DNA from: a virus
Reading direction: 5' to 3' (one strand)
IMG/VR virus record: IMGVR_UViG_3300027977_000008
Coordinates: 107,944 to 171,943 of that record
Length of the DNA: 64,000 nucleotides
In this document: piece by piece, positions 7,741 to 15,171 of the stretch
Layout of the letters: every line of letters begins with the position of its first letter
How positions within the stretch are numbered: the first letter of the stretch is position 1
Translations under genes and position numbers: made by a program
The notes under the pieces: model-generated
What the model was told of the DNA's origin: nothing
Seen by the model: only the letters and a program-made list of their open reading frames with translations
Database searches by the model: none

Positions 7741-7794
7741 ACGTTCATTCGCAAATAGCGAACGCAAGTAAGTCGCGGAACGGAGCGTTCATCT
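7741..7794 (+). ncRNA. Glutamine-II (downstream-peptide type) riboswitch candidate
   Basis: The leader has the arrangement of the glnA/downstream-peptide RNA motifs known from marine cyanobacteria and their phages. P1 is CGTTC (7742-7746) with GAACG (7778-7782). An internal hairpin pairs TTCGC with GCGAA (7748-7752 and 7758-7762). The conserved-looking joining segment is GCAAGTAAGT. The P1 3' strand runs into GGAG, the ribosome-binding site of a 29-codon peptide at 7795. A second CGTTC at 7786-7790 could compete for P1. Glutamine binding would be expected to close P1 and hide the ribosome site. The class assignment is from memory of the motif. Confidence 0.72.
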
Positions 7795-7884
7795 ATGGAA
7801 GCAGTTCTTATTACTTGTTTGCAACTTGGACAATTAGTTGGCAGGGTTAATCAATCTTATGCTCCTGCCATAGTGAAGAGGTAA
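7795..7884 (+). CDS. 29-residue peptide controlled by riboswitch
   Basis: ATG 7795 lies 9 nt after CGGAG, which itself overlaps the P1 stem of the riboswitch. The peptide (EAVLITCLQLGQLVGRVNQS in the middle) is short, with an amphipathic hydrophobic N-terminal half. Downstream-peptide riboswitches are named for exactly this arrangement. The peptide's action is unknown; small proteins under glutamine riboswitches in cyanobacteria include inhibitors of glutamine synthetase, but this one is too short to be recognised as such. Confidence 0.6.
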   Translation: MEAVLITCLQLGQLVGRVNQSYAPAIVKR

Positions 7885-7983
7885 ATTATAGAGGAACTCG
7901 TAAGAGTTTCGCCAAAGAAGTGCAGCATAAATGCAAACGGATGAAGGAACGGACCTAAAAATCCATTCATTCAGGAGAAACAA
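7885..7983 (+). promoter_or_regulatory. Structured leader before the DUF4278-like gene
   Basis: This 99-nt gap contains a 7-bp hairpin with a GTAA (GNRA-type) tetraloop at 7893-7910, a short TGCA/TGCA hairpin at 7921-7935, and a 7-bp stem pairing GGATGAA (7939-7945) with TTCATTC (7966-7972). The last stem is next to the TCAGGAG ribosome site of the gene at 7984. It looks like a second cis-acting RNA element; no known class is recognised. Confidence 0.4.
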
Positions 7984-8115
7984 ATGACTACTGCAACGTA
8001 TAGAGGAGTAAAGTATGACGTTGAAGAGCGTAAATTAAATGTTCTTCAACTTCTTAAAGATCAAATTGAAAAAGCAGAGCGCCTTAAGCAAGCACAAATG
8101 CAACTAAAAGGATGA
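7984..8115 (+). CDS. DUF4278-like small cyanobacterial/cyanophage protein
   Basis: A 43-residue protein with the N-terminal ATYRGVKYDV that is characteristic of the short DUF4278 domain found in marine cyanobacteria, followed by a charged amphipathic helix (LLKDQIEKAERLKQAQMQL). A strong TCAGGAG site lies 8 nt upstream. The function of this domain is unknown. It shares the transcript that starts at 7741 and is followed by a terminator. Confidence 0.7.
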   Translation: MTTATYRGVKYDVEERKLNVLQLLKDQIEKAERLKQAQMQLKG

Positions 8116-8121
8116 TTGATT

Positions 8122-8146
8122 GGGAGAATTGACTTTCCCCTTTTTT
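8122..8146 (+). terminator. Rho-independent terminator
   Basis: GGGAGA pairs with TTTCCC (one G-U pair) across ATTGAC, followed by a T run. The loop and 3' arm contain the -35 box of the next promoter. Confidence 0.82.
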
Positions 8147-8157
8147 ATTGGTATAAT
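8129..8157 (+). promoter_or_regulatory. Sigma70-type promoter embedded in terminator
   Basis: TTGACT at 8129-8134 and TATAAT at 8152-8157 are 17 nt apart. The -35 box is inside the terminator hairpin of the preceding transcript. It probably drives the ThyX/carbamoyltransferase/radical SAM operon. Confidence 0.85.
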
Positions 8158-8180
8158 TATTATACGGGAGGTACTATCTA

Positions 8181-8363
8181 ATGCGGTACAAGGAAACAAT
8201 CCGCCTAGTCAAAAAAGCACTAGAGCAACCTTGGAAATATTCTGATGCTGAACTCTTGTACATGAGAAAGGCTTTAGATGATGCTACCTTAGGATTAGCA
8301 ACAAAGAAATTTAACAAGAAAAAGAAAAAAGGATTTGGTTATCATGACAGTGCGATTGATTAG
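8181..8363 (+). CDS. Small basic protein upstream of thyX
   Basis: A 60-residue protein, helical, with a Lys-rich tail (KKFNKKKKKGFG). CGGGAGG 11 nt upstream is a strong ribosome site. It overlaps the thyX start by 20 nt. Function is unknown; the basic tail could bind nucleic acid. Confidence 0.75.
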   Translation: MRYKETIRLVKKALEQPWKYSDAELLYMRKALDDATLGLATKKFNKKKKKGFGYHDSAID

Positions 8364-8976
8364 TGCGACATCAGATGCAGAAAAAACAATGGCATATATT
8401 GCTAGAGTTTCTAATCCTGCAAATCAAGATAATGAAAACTATACAGGTTTGTTACGTTATTGTATCAAGCACAATCATTGGTCTGTGTTTGAGCACGCTT
8501 TTATGACTTTGGAAATTGAAACGAACCGTGGTATAGCGGCTCAAGTGCTCCGACATAGAAGTTTTACATTCCAAGAATTCTCACAACGTTATGCTGATAC
8601 AAATCTTTTAGCAGAAGAAATACCATTACCAGAACTTCGTAGACAAGATACTAAAAATCGTCAGAATTCTATTGATGATATTGATGAGGAGAAAGTATTC
8701 GTAATGAATAAGATGATTAGAGACCTGTTTAAGGACGCTCAAGACACGTACAACTTTCTTTTGGAACAAGGAGTAGCAAAAGAATGCGCTCGTTTTGTGC
8801 TTCCTTTGGCAGTAAAAACAAAAATTTATATGACTGGATCTGTCAGGTCATGGATTCATTATATTAATCTTCGTTCTGCAAATGGAACTCAGAAGGAGCA
8901 TATGGATATTGCAAATGAGTGTAAAAAAGTATTTGTGGAACAGTTTCCTGCGGTATCCGAATCACTTGAGTGGTGA
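8344..8976 (+). CDS. thyX: Flavin-dependent thymidylate synthase
   Basis: A 210-residue ThyX with the diagnostic motif RHRSFTFQEFSQRY at about residues 70-83, an upstream HWSVFEHAFMT segment and the late YMTGSVRSWIHYINLR region. ThyX methylates dUMP to dTMP using methylenetetrahydrofolate and reduced FAD/NADPH, and is widespread in cyanophages. ATG 8344 is preferred over TTG 8335 because it gives the usual MTVRLISAT start. The stop overlaps the next start by one base (TGATG). It supplies dTMP for phage DNA synthesis. Confidence 0.96.
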   Translation: MTVRLISATSDAEKTMAYIARVSNPANQDNENYTGLLRYCIKHNHWSVFEHAFMTLEIETNRGIAAQVLRHRSFTFQEFSQRYADTNLLAEEIPLPELRRQDTKNRQNSIDDIDEEKVFVMNKMIRDLFKDAQDTYNFLLEQGVAKECARFVLPLAVKTKIYMTGSVRSWIHYINLRSANGTQKEHMDIANECKKVFVEQFPAVSESLEW

Positions 8977-10562
8977 TGAAAGTATTAGGAATAAACTTAG
9001 CAAAGAATGGATCTATTGCAATAGTCAATGATGGTAATCTAGAATTTTATCTTGAAGAGGAAAGAGTTACTAGGAAAAAACGTGACGTTGGTGCATATGC
9101 ACTATGTGAAAAGTTTGTTGATAGCACTGTTGATGTTGCAGTTTATTCTGATTGTTTTACGCGATATTCATTTAAAAACAATCTAGAAAGAGTTACTGCT
9201 AGAAAAAAACTAGAACAACTTTTACATTCTAGGGGTGTAAAAGAAGTCTTAGATTTTTCTGATCATCATCATGAGTGTCATGCAGCATCTGCTTTTTATG
9301 GATCTGGATTTGATGATGCCGTTTGTGTTGTGATGGATGGGAAAGGATCTGTAATCCGAAAAAATGGGACTTTATTTTGTGAAACAGAAAGCATTTATAA
9401 CTATGTAAATGGAAAATTTGTTTCACTATTCAAACACTATTCTTGTTTTTATAATCGTGCATTATGTGAAAAAATTGACAAACCTTTTTGGGACGGCAAC
9501 AACTTATTCAGCAATCGAGTAAGTATTGGGCAAGCATTTAGATGTGTTTCTGGATATTGTGGATTTGATGAAATTGAAGCTGGTAAAACCATGGGATTAT
9601 CTTCTTATGGTTCTGGTCCAGTCAATCTTTTCAACGAAGAATACGGACATAGTTTTTGTAGTAAAGATATCTATCCTAGAGATAATACTGGATGGACAAA
9701 ATATTATGGTGAAGAAACTACAAATGAAAATTTAGCATACAATCTACAGAAATCTGCTGAAAAACATGCAATCTATATGATCAAAAAGGCAGTTGAACTT
9801 TCTGGAAAAAAGAATGTTGTAGTTTCTGGTGGGTTTTTTTTGAATTGTGTTTCCAACTATAATGTGTTAAAATCTTTAGACATAAATTTATATGCTGATC
9901 CGCTGTCATATGATGGAGGACATGCATTTGGATCTGCAATGCTAGTTTCTGATAAAAAGACAACTATGAAAACACTATACTTAGGACCAACTTATGATCT
10001 TTCTCACATTGAAGGAAAGGATACTTCGTATAGTGAAGTTGCACGACTAATTTCTGAGAAGAATATTGTTGCAATGTTTCAAGGAAGATCTGAAGCTGGT
10101 CCTAGAGCATTGGGGAACAGATCTATTCTCTATGATCCTAGAGATCCAAATGGAAAAGATCACGTCAACACAATTAAAAAACGTGAGACATTTAGACCTT
10201 TTGCGGGAACAGTTCTAAATGAATATGTTCATGAGTGGTTTGACATGGCAGGTATGGAAGAAAGTCCTTTTATGATGTATGCTGTTGATGCACATCTTGA
10301 TGCTTGGGAACATATTCCTGCAATTCTTCATGTAGATAAAACCTGCAGAATTCAAACGCTAACTAAGGAACAGAATGAACATTACTATAATTTGATTGAA
10401 GCATTTTATGAAAAGACAAGAGTTCCTATTTTATTCAATACATCTTTCAATCTTGCAGGCGAACCACTTGTAGAGACACCAGAAGATGCATTGAAAACTT
10501 TTTATAATAGTGATATCAAGTATCTTTATTTTCCCGAAGTTCAGAAACTTATAATCAAATGA
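8976..10562 (+). CDS. Carbamoyltransferase, NodU/CmcH/TobZ family (full length)
   Basis: A 528-residue protein with both domains of the family. The N-terminal Kae1-like ASKHA domain begins KVLGINLAKNGSIAIV and has the metal-binding HHHECHAASAFYG near residues 97-108 and VVSGGFFLNCVSNY near 280. The C-terminal YrdC-like domain has GRSEAGPRALGNRSIL near 370 and FNTSFNLAGEPLVETPEDA near 490. In TobZ the YrdC-like domain makes carbamoyladenylate and the Kae1-like domain transfers the carbamoyl group to a hydroxyl of the substrate. The substrate here is unknown. It is coupled to thyX upstream and overlaps a second, shorter family member downstream. Confidence 0.9.
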   Translation: MKVLGINLAKNGSIAIVNDGNLEFYLEEERVTRKKRDVGAYALCEKFVDSTVDVAVYSDCFTRYSFKNNLERVTARKKLEQLLHSRGVKEVLDFSDHHHECHAASAFYGSGFDDAVCVVMDGKGSVIRKNGTLFCETESIYNYVNGKFVSLFKHYSCFYNRALCEKIDKPFWDGNNLFSNRVSIGQAFRCVSGYCGFDEIEAGKTMGLSSYGSGPVNLFNEEYGHSFCSKDIYPRDNTGWTKYYGEETTNENLAYNLQKSAEKHAIYMIKKAVELSGKKNVVVSGGFFLNCVSNYNVLKSLDINLYADPLSYDGGHAFGSAMLVSDKKTTMKTLYLGPTYDLSHIEGKDTSYSEVARLISEKNIVAMFQGRSEAGPRALGNRSILYDPRDPNGKDHVNTIKKRETFRPFAGTVLNEYVHEWFDMAGMEESPFMMYAVDAHLDAWEHIPAILHVDKTCRIQTLTKEQNEHYYNLIEAFYEKTRVPILFNTSFNLAGEPLVETPEDALKTFYNSDIKYLYFPEVQKLIIK

Positions 10563-11410
10563 ATATCTTAGGAATAAATCTTTCCAATAATGGATCTATT
10601 TGCTTACTCAAAGATGGGCAAGTAGATTTTTATTTGGAAGCAGAAAGAATTACAAGAAAAAAACTTGATTATATTGTCAAAGATCTTGTAGATTATGTAT
10701 CTGATGTTGATGTGATTGCAACAGTTGATGCTCATTGGGTTGGAGCTGAAAAAAATATGCTTAGCGCAAGAGATATCGCACGGTTCAGACGTGCATTTCC
10801 CAATGCTAAACACGTTGATTACAAGAAGTCTCATCATCTAGCACATGCTGCAGGAGCATTTTATAGTTCTAGATTTGATGAGGCAGTTTGTATTGTAGTT
10901 GATAGTAATGGATCTAGTATCGCAGATAAACTAGAAATTGAAACCATCTTTCATGCAAAGACTGACAACAGATTTCAATGGAAAACTATACATAAAAAAT
11001 ATTGGGATCCACCTGAAAATGGTATAGGAAAACTATTTGAATATGTGTCTAAGTTTTGTGGATTTGGTCGAGATGATGCTGGTAAAGTTATGGGATTGTC
11101 ATCTTACGGATTTAATAAAGTGGATCTAAGTAATCTTGCACTTAAATCAAAAGAAGACGCTGCATATACAATTCAAATTCTTTGGGAAGAACGTGCATTA
11201 GAACTTGCTAATCTTGCAATCAAAAAAACAAAGTGTAAGAACCTTGTATTATCTGGTGGATGTTTCTTGAACTGTGTTGTTAATTACAAACTTCGCAAAC
11301 AATTACCAAAAGATGTTAAAATGTATGTTGAACCAGTTGCACATGATGGTGGAACTTCTATAGGAGCTGCTTACCTTGCCTATTACAATCCCAAAATTAA
11401 AAATTCTTGA
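10559..11410 (+). CDS. Carbamoyltransferase-family protein, Kae1-like domain only
   Basis: A 283-residue paralog of the preceding protein: start NILGINLSNNGSICLL, metal motif KSHHLAHAAGAFYSSRFDEA near residue 91, and LVLSGGCFLNCVVNYKLRKQ near 235. It stops just after EPVAHDGGTSIGAAYLAYY. The whole YrdC-like carbamoyladenylate-forming domain is missing, so alone it should not make the intermediate. It could be a regulatory or substrate subunit of a heteromer with the full-length protein. The start overlaps the previous stop (ATGA); the end overlaps the next radical SAM gene by 35 nt. Confidence 0.85.
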   Translation: MNILGINLSNNGSICLLKDGQVDFYLEAERITRKKLDYIVKDLVDYVSDVDVIATVDAHWVGAEKNMLSARDIARFRRAFPNAKHVDYKKSHHLAHAAGAFYSSRFDEAVCIVVDSNGSSIADKLEIETIFHAKTDNRFQWKTIHKKYWDPPENGIGKLFEYVSKFCGFGRDDAGKVMGLSSYGFNKVDLSNLALKSKEDAAYTIQILWEERALELANLAIKKTKCKNLVLSGGCFLNCVVNYKLRKQLPKDVKMYVEPVAHDGGTSIGAAYLAYYNPKIKNS

Positions 11411-12182
11411 TATCAGTGCAACGATTGGATGCAATCTAAGTTGTAAAGGATGTAATCATTTCAGTAATTATTTTGCCCCCGGTAGCAAATTAGATACAGA
11501 TAAACTCATTCAAGATATCCACACCATCCTGCCCAGGATAGACGTAGAACGTGTCTCAGTCATTGGCGGGGAACCATTGCTCAATGTACGCTGCCGAGAC
11601 ATCTTACACGCTTGTCTAGAGCATACAGAGACAGTCTATCTGTATACAAATGGCATACTTCTTAATGAAGAAAACCGAGAATGGATTGAAGAAGACTTAG
11701 AAAAATATCCTGGCATGTCTTTACGTGTTAGTATTCATACTCCAGATGTTATTGATAACATCAACAAGGTAAAGAGTAGCAAAGTTTTTGTTACAGAACA
11801 CCATGATGGCAAAGATCGATGGTTCAGTTCTATCAAACAATCTAACGGTAAAGTATACCCTTATGTTCATAATAACATAAAACAAAGTTATGAGTTGTGC
11901 TCTTGTCCCAATACACAACTATTCGATGGTAAACTTTGGAAGTGTCCTAATGCAGCATTTTTAAAAGAACTTCTTTATGTTACTGAACAATTAGAAGAAG
12001 ATTTTTGGAAACCTTTTATTGGTGATGGATTACCAGTTGACTGTAGTGATGAGGATCTGGTAAAATTATGTGATAACTCTAGTAAACCTGAACAAATATG
12101 TAACATGTGTACTGCTAGACCATTGAAGTTTAGCGCAGCATTACAAACCAATAATCATAAAAAGATTATTACAACACAATAA
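11376..12182 (+). CDS. Radical SAM enzyme with C-terminal cysteine cluster (rSAM2)
   Basis: A 268-residue protein. Residues 19-26 are C-NLS-C-KG-C, the CX3CX2C cluster motif, followed by VSVIGGEPLLN (SAM-binding GGEP). The C-terminal part has C-S-C...LWKCPNAAFL and ICNMCTARP, an arrangement suited to an auxiliary Fe-S cluster. It is clearly paralogous to the protein at 14140. The start is taken as TTG 11376, inside the preceding gene, because no ATG precedes the cluster motif; this is unusual and leaves a short N-terminus. The sulfur/radical chemistry and substrate are unknown, and adjacency to carbamoyltransferases suggests one pathway. Confidence 0.85.
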   Translation: MPITIPKLKILDISATIGCNLSCKGCNHFSNYFAPGSKLDTDKLIQDIHTILPRIDVERVSVIGGEPLLNVRCRDILHACLEHTETVYLYTNGILLNEENREWIEEDLEKYPGMSLRVSIHTPDVIDNINKVKSSKVFVTEHHDGKDRWFSSIKQSNGKVYPYVHNNIKQSYELCSCPNTQLFDGKLWKCPNAAFLKELLYVTEQLEEDFWKPFIGDGLPVDCSDEDLVKLCDNSSKPEQICNMCTARPLKFSAALQTNNHKKIITTQ

Positions 12183-12185
12183 ATA
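12178..12185 (+). promoter_or_regulatory. Possible late promoter AATAAATA
   Basis: A one-base variant of TATAAATA that overlaps the rSAM2 stop codon, 19 nt before the ATG at 12205. It could add late transcription to the phoH group. Confidence 0.3.
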
Positions 12186-12204
12186 TTTACGAATTGAAAT
12201 AATT

Positions 12205-12456
12205 ATGCCCATATATCCTGTAAGACATTTAGAAACTGGGGAAACACAGGAACTTGCTATGTCTATCTCTAATTACGATCAGTGGAGAAAAGACAATCCC
12301 GAATGGGATAAAGATTGGTCTGCTGGTGTCGCTTCTGCTGTGAGTGCTGTAGGTGACGTTTATAGTAGAACTGATGGTGGATGGAATGAAATCCTTCACA
12401 AAGTCAGCAAAATGCCTGGTTCAAAAGTAAAACCTCAAAAAACAACGCACTTCTAA
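12205..12456 (+). CDS. FmdB-like N-terminus small protein
   Basis: An 83-residue protein starting MPIYPVRHLETGETQELAMS, the strand pattern of FmdB-type small zinc-ribbon proteins of phages, but the cysteines are absent, so metal binding is unlikely. The rest is Trp/Asp/Ser-rich. It is followed by phoH after a single base. Function unknown. Confidence 0.7.
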   Translation: MPIYPVRHLETGETQELAMSISNYDQWRKDNPEWDKDWSAGVASAVSAVGDVYSRTDGGWNEILHKVSKMPGSKVKPQKTTHF

Positions 12457-12457
12457 A

Positions 12458-13213
12458 ATGACCTCAAGGAAAAAAAGAACTCCTTCTCAAGTCGGCGCTG
12501 GCATGTCTGCAAAACAAATATCCAGAAAAAAACCTTTCAATATCGATATGGTGGTTGATATTGAACCACTTACAGAAAATCAAACAAAAGTTTTTGATTC
12601 ATATAAAGAAGATAAAAACTTATTTGTTTATGGTGCAGCAGGTACGGGTAAAACATTTATTACTCTTTACCTTGCATTGAAAGAAGTCCTTAATCCTTTG
12701 ACTCCATACAATCGAGTTGTAATTGTACGATCATTAGTTGCAACTCGTGAAATTGGTTTCCTTCCTGGAGATCATGAAGATAAATCTTCTCTTTACCAAA
12801 TTCCTTATAAGAATATGGTAAAATATATGTTTGAGTTACCCACTGACAATGACTTTGAAATGTTATGGGGTAATCTCAAGACGCAAGAAAGCATAAAGTT
12901 TTGGTCAACATCTTTCATTCGTGGTACTACTCTTGACGATTGTATTGTAATTGTTGACGAATGCCAGAACTTGAATTTTCACGAATTAGATAGTATAATT
13001 ACTAGAGTTGGTGAGAACTGCAAGATTCACTTCTGTGGTGATGCTTCGCAGTCAGATCTTGTCAAAACAAATGAGCGACATGGAATTCTTGATTTCATGA
13101 AGATCATTCACGCAATGCCCGAATTTGATTCTTTTGAATTTGGACCTCAGGATATTGTTAGATCTGGTCTTGTCAAGAGTTACATTCTAAACAAAATTAA
13201 TTTGGGTCTCTGA
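12458..13213 (+). CDS. phoH: PhoH-like ATPase
   Basis: A 251-residue P-loop ATPase with Walker A GAAGTGKT at residues 58-65 and Walker B CIVIVDECQN near 161-170, preceded by the Q-motif-like LTENQTKVFDSY. The sensor-like region is HFCGDASQSDL. This is the PhoH fold, related to superfamily 1 helicases and very common in marine T4-like phages. The role in infection is unsettled (phosphate stress or RNA metabolism). The stop overlaps the next start by one base. Confidence 0.92.
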   Translation: MTSRKKRTPSQVGAGMSAKQISRKKPFNIDMVVDIEPLTENQTKVFDSYKEDKNLFVYGAAGTGKTFITLYLALKEVLNPLTPYNRVVIVRSLVATREIGFLPGDHEDKSSLYQIPYKNMVKYMFELPTDNDFEMLWGNLKTQESIKFWSTSFIRGTTLDDCIVIVDECQNLNFHELDSIITRVGENCKIHFCGDASQSDLVKTNERHGILDFMKIIHAMPEFDSFEFGPQDIVRSGLVKSYILNKINLGL

Positions 13214-13893
13214 TGTTTCAACATGTTGATATTGAGTTTCCCGCACTTAAGCGGGAAACAATTGATGGAGTTCGATATTATGATGTAGAAGGTAGACCGA
13301 TGGTATCTATTACCTCGGTCACCTCGCATTACAACAAAGAAATTTTTGTCAAATGGCGAGCGAAGATTGGTGAAGAAGAAGCAAACCGTATTTCTAAACG
13401 CTCCACAAATCGTGGTACAAAAGTACACACTTGTATAGAAAACTTCCTTTGGAATAAGAACGTTCTAGATACAGATCCTTTGCCAATGATGTTATTTACC
13501 CAGGCAAAAAAAATTCTAGGAAATATAGATAACATTTACGCTCTTGAGAAATCTTTATACAGTAAACATCTGGGTGTTGCTGGTACTGTAGATTGTATTG
13601 CTGAGTACACGGGAGAAAGTGGTGTTCCAGAACTTGCAATCATTGACTTCAAGACTGCAGAAAAACCAAAACCAAGGGCATGGATCGAAAATTATTTTGT
13701 ACAAGCAGCAGCGTATGCTTGCATGTTTTACGAAATGACTAACATCCCAGTAAAGAAACTTGTCATTTTGATGACTTGCGAAAACGGGGAAGTTGAGGTT
13801 TACGAAGAGTATGATAAAAAACAATACATAGAAAAACTAGTTAAATACATTCAAAAATTTGTGGAAGACAAACTAAATGACTACAAAAACTGA
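13213..13893 (+). CDS. PD-(D/E)XK superfamily exonuclease
   Basis: A 226-residue protein with GTVDCIAEY near residue 124 and LAIIDFKTAEKPK near 142-152, giving the D...DxK metal-binding core of PD-(D/E)XK nucleases. The QAAAYACMFYE helix that follows is typical of the Cas4/RecB-like exonuclease branch. Homologues sit in the replication module of cyanomyoviruses. It probably degrades or processes host or recombination DNA. It is coupled to phoH upstream and overlaps gp33 by 17 nt. Confidence 0.82.
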   Translation: MFQHVDIEFPALKRETIDGVRYYDVEGRPMVSITSVTSHYNKEIFVKWRAKIGEEEANRISKRSTNRGTKVHTCIENFLWNKNVLDTDPLPMMLFTQAKKILGNIDNIYALEKSLYSKHLGVAGTVDCIAEYTGESGVPELAIIDFKTAEKPKPRAWIENYFVQAAAYACMFYEMTNIPVKKLVILMTCENGEVEVYEEYDKKQYIEKLVKYIQKFVEDKLNDYKN

Positions 13894-14140
13894 AATCAAA
13901 TCTGTCATAAAAAGTAAATTTTTATGTCAAGATAAGTTTACTAATGACATCGAAAACATTGTAAAAGATAATTCTGACATGAATTATATTGAAGCAATTT
14001 GTTTTTATTGTGAACAAAATACGATTGAACTTGAATCGATTATAAAACTTATTTCCAAACCACTAAAAGAAAAACTCAAGTGTAATGCAACTAATCTAAA
14101 TTATTTAAATAGAACTTCTAATGCGAAATTTTTTATCTGA
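13877..14140 (+). CDS. 33: gp33-like late-transcription coactivator
   Basis: An 87-residue protein whose C-terminal two thirds match the T4-type late coactivator pattern: NYIEAICFYCEQNTIELESI, LISKPLKEKLKCNATNLNYL, ending in a short hydrophobic tail. In T4, gp33 bridges RNA polymerase and the sliding clamp so that late promoters (TATAAATA) are read on replicating DNA. Many such promoters occur in this window. It lies between exonuclease and rSAM3, overlapping both. Confidence 0.78.
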   Translation: MTTKTEIKSVIKSKFLCQDKFTNDIENIVKDNSDMNYIEAICFYCEQNTIELESIIKLISKPLKEKLKCNATNLNYLNRTSNAKFFI

Positions 14141-15171
14141 TGGACAAAGAACTTAAAGCAAAAGTTGATTATGTAAGAGGTTTAAAAGGATTTTGGGTAG
14201 ATAATTTTAAACAGATTACCGTTGAGCAAATTGCAGAATTAGAAAAACAAAGACCCACTACAAGACTTCTTAGTATTCATACAATAAACGGTTGCAATCT
14301 TTCTTGTAGAGGTTGTAATCATAATAGTAGTTTGCTTTCAGGAAAAAGTACTGTAAATATTGATCAACTGATAGAAGATATTGAAAATATTCTTCCTAAA
14401 ATTTATGTTTGGAGCCATGTTAGTATTATTGGTGGAGAACCATTATTAGAACCGAGGACAAAGGAAGTTACAAGAATTGTAAGAGAACTTTGTTACGGTG
14501 AACGTGGATCACAACCATGTAATGTAAAGTTATTCAGCAACGGATCTAGACTTCTTCAGGAAAAGGAATGGATTGCTGATGAGATGTTGAAAGGAGTTAT
14601 TTTTAGACTTACTTTTCATCGTCCACCATATACACAAGCAGGTAAAAAAGATTGGGAGAATGGGTATGAGTTCACTCATTATCTAATTGAACGTGGGGTT
14701 GATATTGACAATAAGTTTGAGTTGAGTGAAGCGTATTTACAACCAGACAACACTCCAAGGGTATGGTTTGATCTAGTAAAGTATGAATTCAATGAAGATG
14801 GATCAGTAAAATATTACCCACATGAAGATGGTAATCCATCTTCTAGTTTTAAACATTGTACTTGTGCTAATTCACAATTATATAATGGACATCTATGGAA
14901 ATGTCCGATGGTAGCATATCTAAGAGAATCTTTAGCAGCAACTGATCAGTTAGAAGATCCTGAATGGCAAAAATATCTTGGATATAAACCAACTAATATC
15001 AATGACACTGAGGAAGCACTTAGAAGTTCATTCAAAGAAGTTGTAGAACCTGGTTGGATCTGTAACATGTGCCCAAGCAGACCAAAAATTGAATATGCTG
15101 CTAAAATACAATTGAAAGGACAGAAGAGGACAGTTGAAATGTTCGATCCTAAAAATTATGAACCCGTTTGA
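14140..15171 (+). CDS. Radical SAM enzyme with C-terminal cysteine cluster (rSAM3)
   Basis: A 343-residue paralog of rSAM2. CX3CX2C occurs at residues 52-59 (CNLSCRGC), with VSIIGGEPLLE following. The C-terminal half has HCTCANSQLYNGHLWKCPM and ICNMCPSRP, matching rSAM2 residue for residue around the cysteines. It has an extra 33-residue N-terminal extension and a longer middle. It sits between gp33 and gp59, genes that are neighbours in related phages as far as I recall, so it looks inserted. The start overlaps gp33 by one base; the end overlaps gp59 by 14 nt. Confidence 0.87.
   Translation: MDKELKAKVDYVRGLKGFWVDNFKQITVEQIAELEKQRPTTRLLSIHTINGCNLSCRGCNHNSSLLSGKSTVNIDQLIEDIENILPKIYVWSHVSIIGGEPLLEPRTKEVTRIVRELCYGERGSQPCNVKLFSNGSRLLQEKEWIADEMLKGVIFRLTFHRPPYTQAGKKDWENGYEFTHYLIERGVDIDNKFELSEAYLQPDNTPRVWFDLVKYEFNEDGSVKYYPHEDGNPSSSFKHCTCANSQLYNGHLWKCPMVAYLRESLAATDQLEDPEWQKYLGYKPTNINDTEEALRSSFKEVVEPGWICNMCPSRPKIEYAAKIQLKGQKRTVEMFDPKNYEPV

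Noticed and set aside
10559-12182. Programmed frameshift joining the truncated carbamoyltransferase to rSAM2
   Set aside because: No convincing slippery heptamer or downstream structure was found; independent initiation at TTG is simpler, though not proven.
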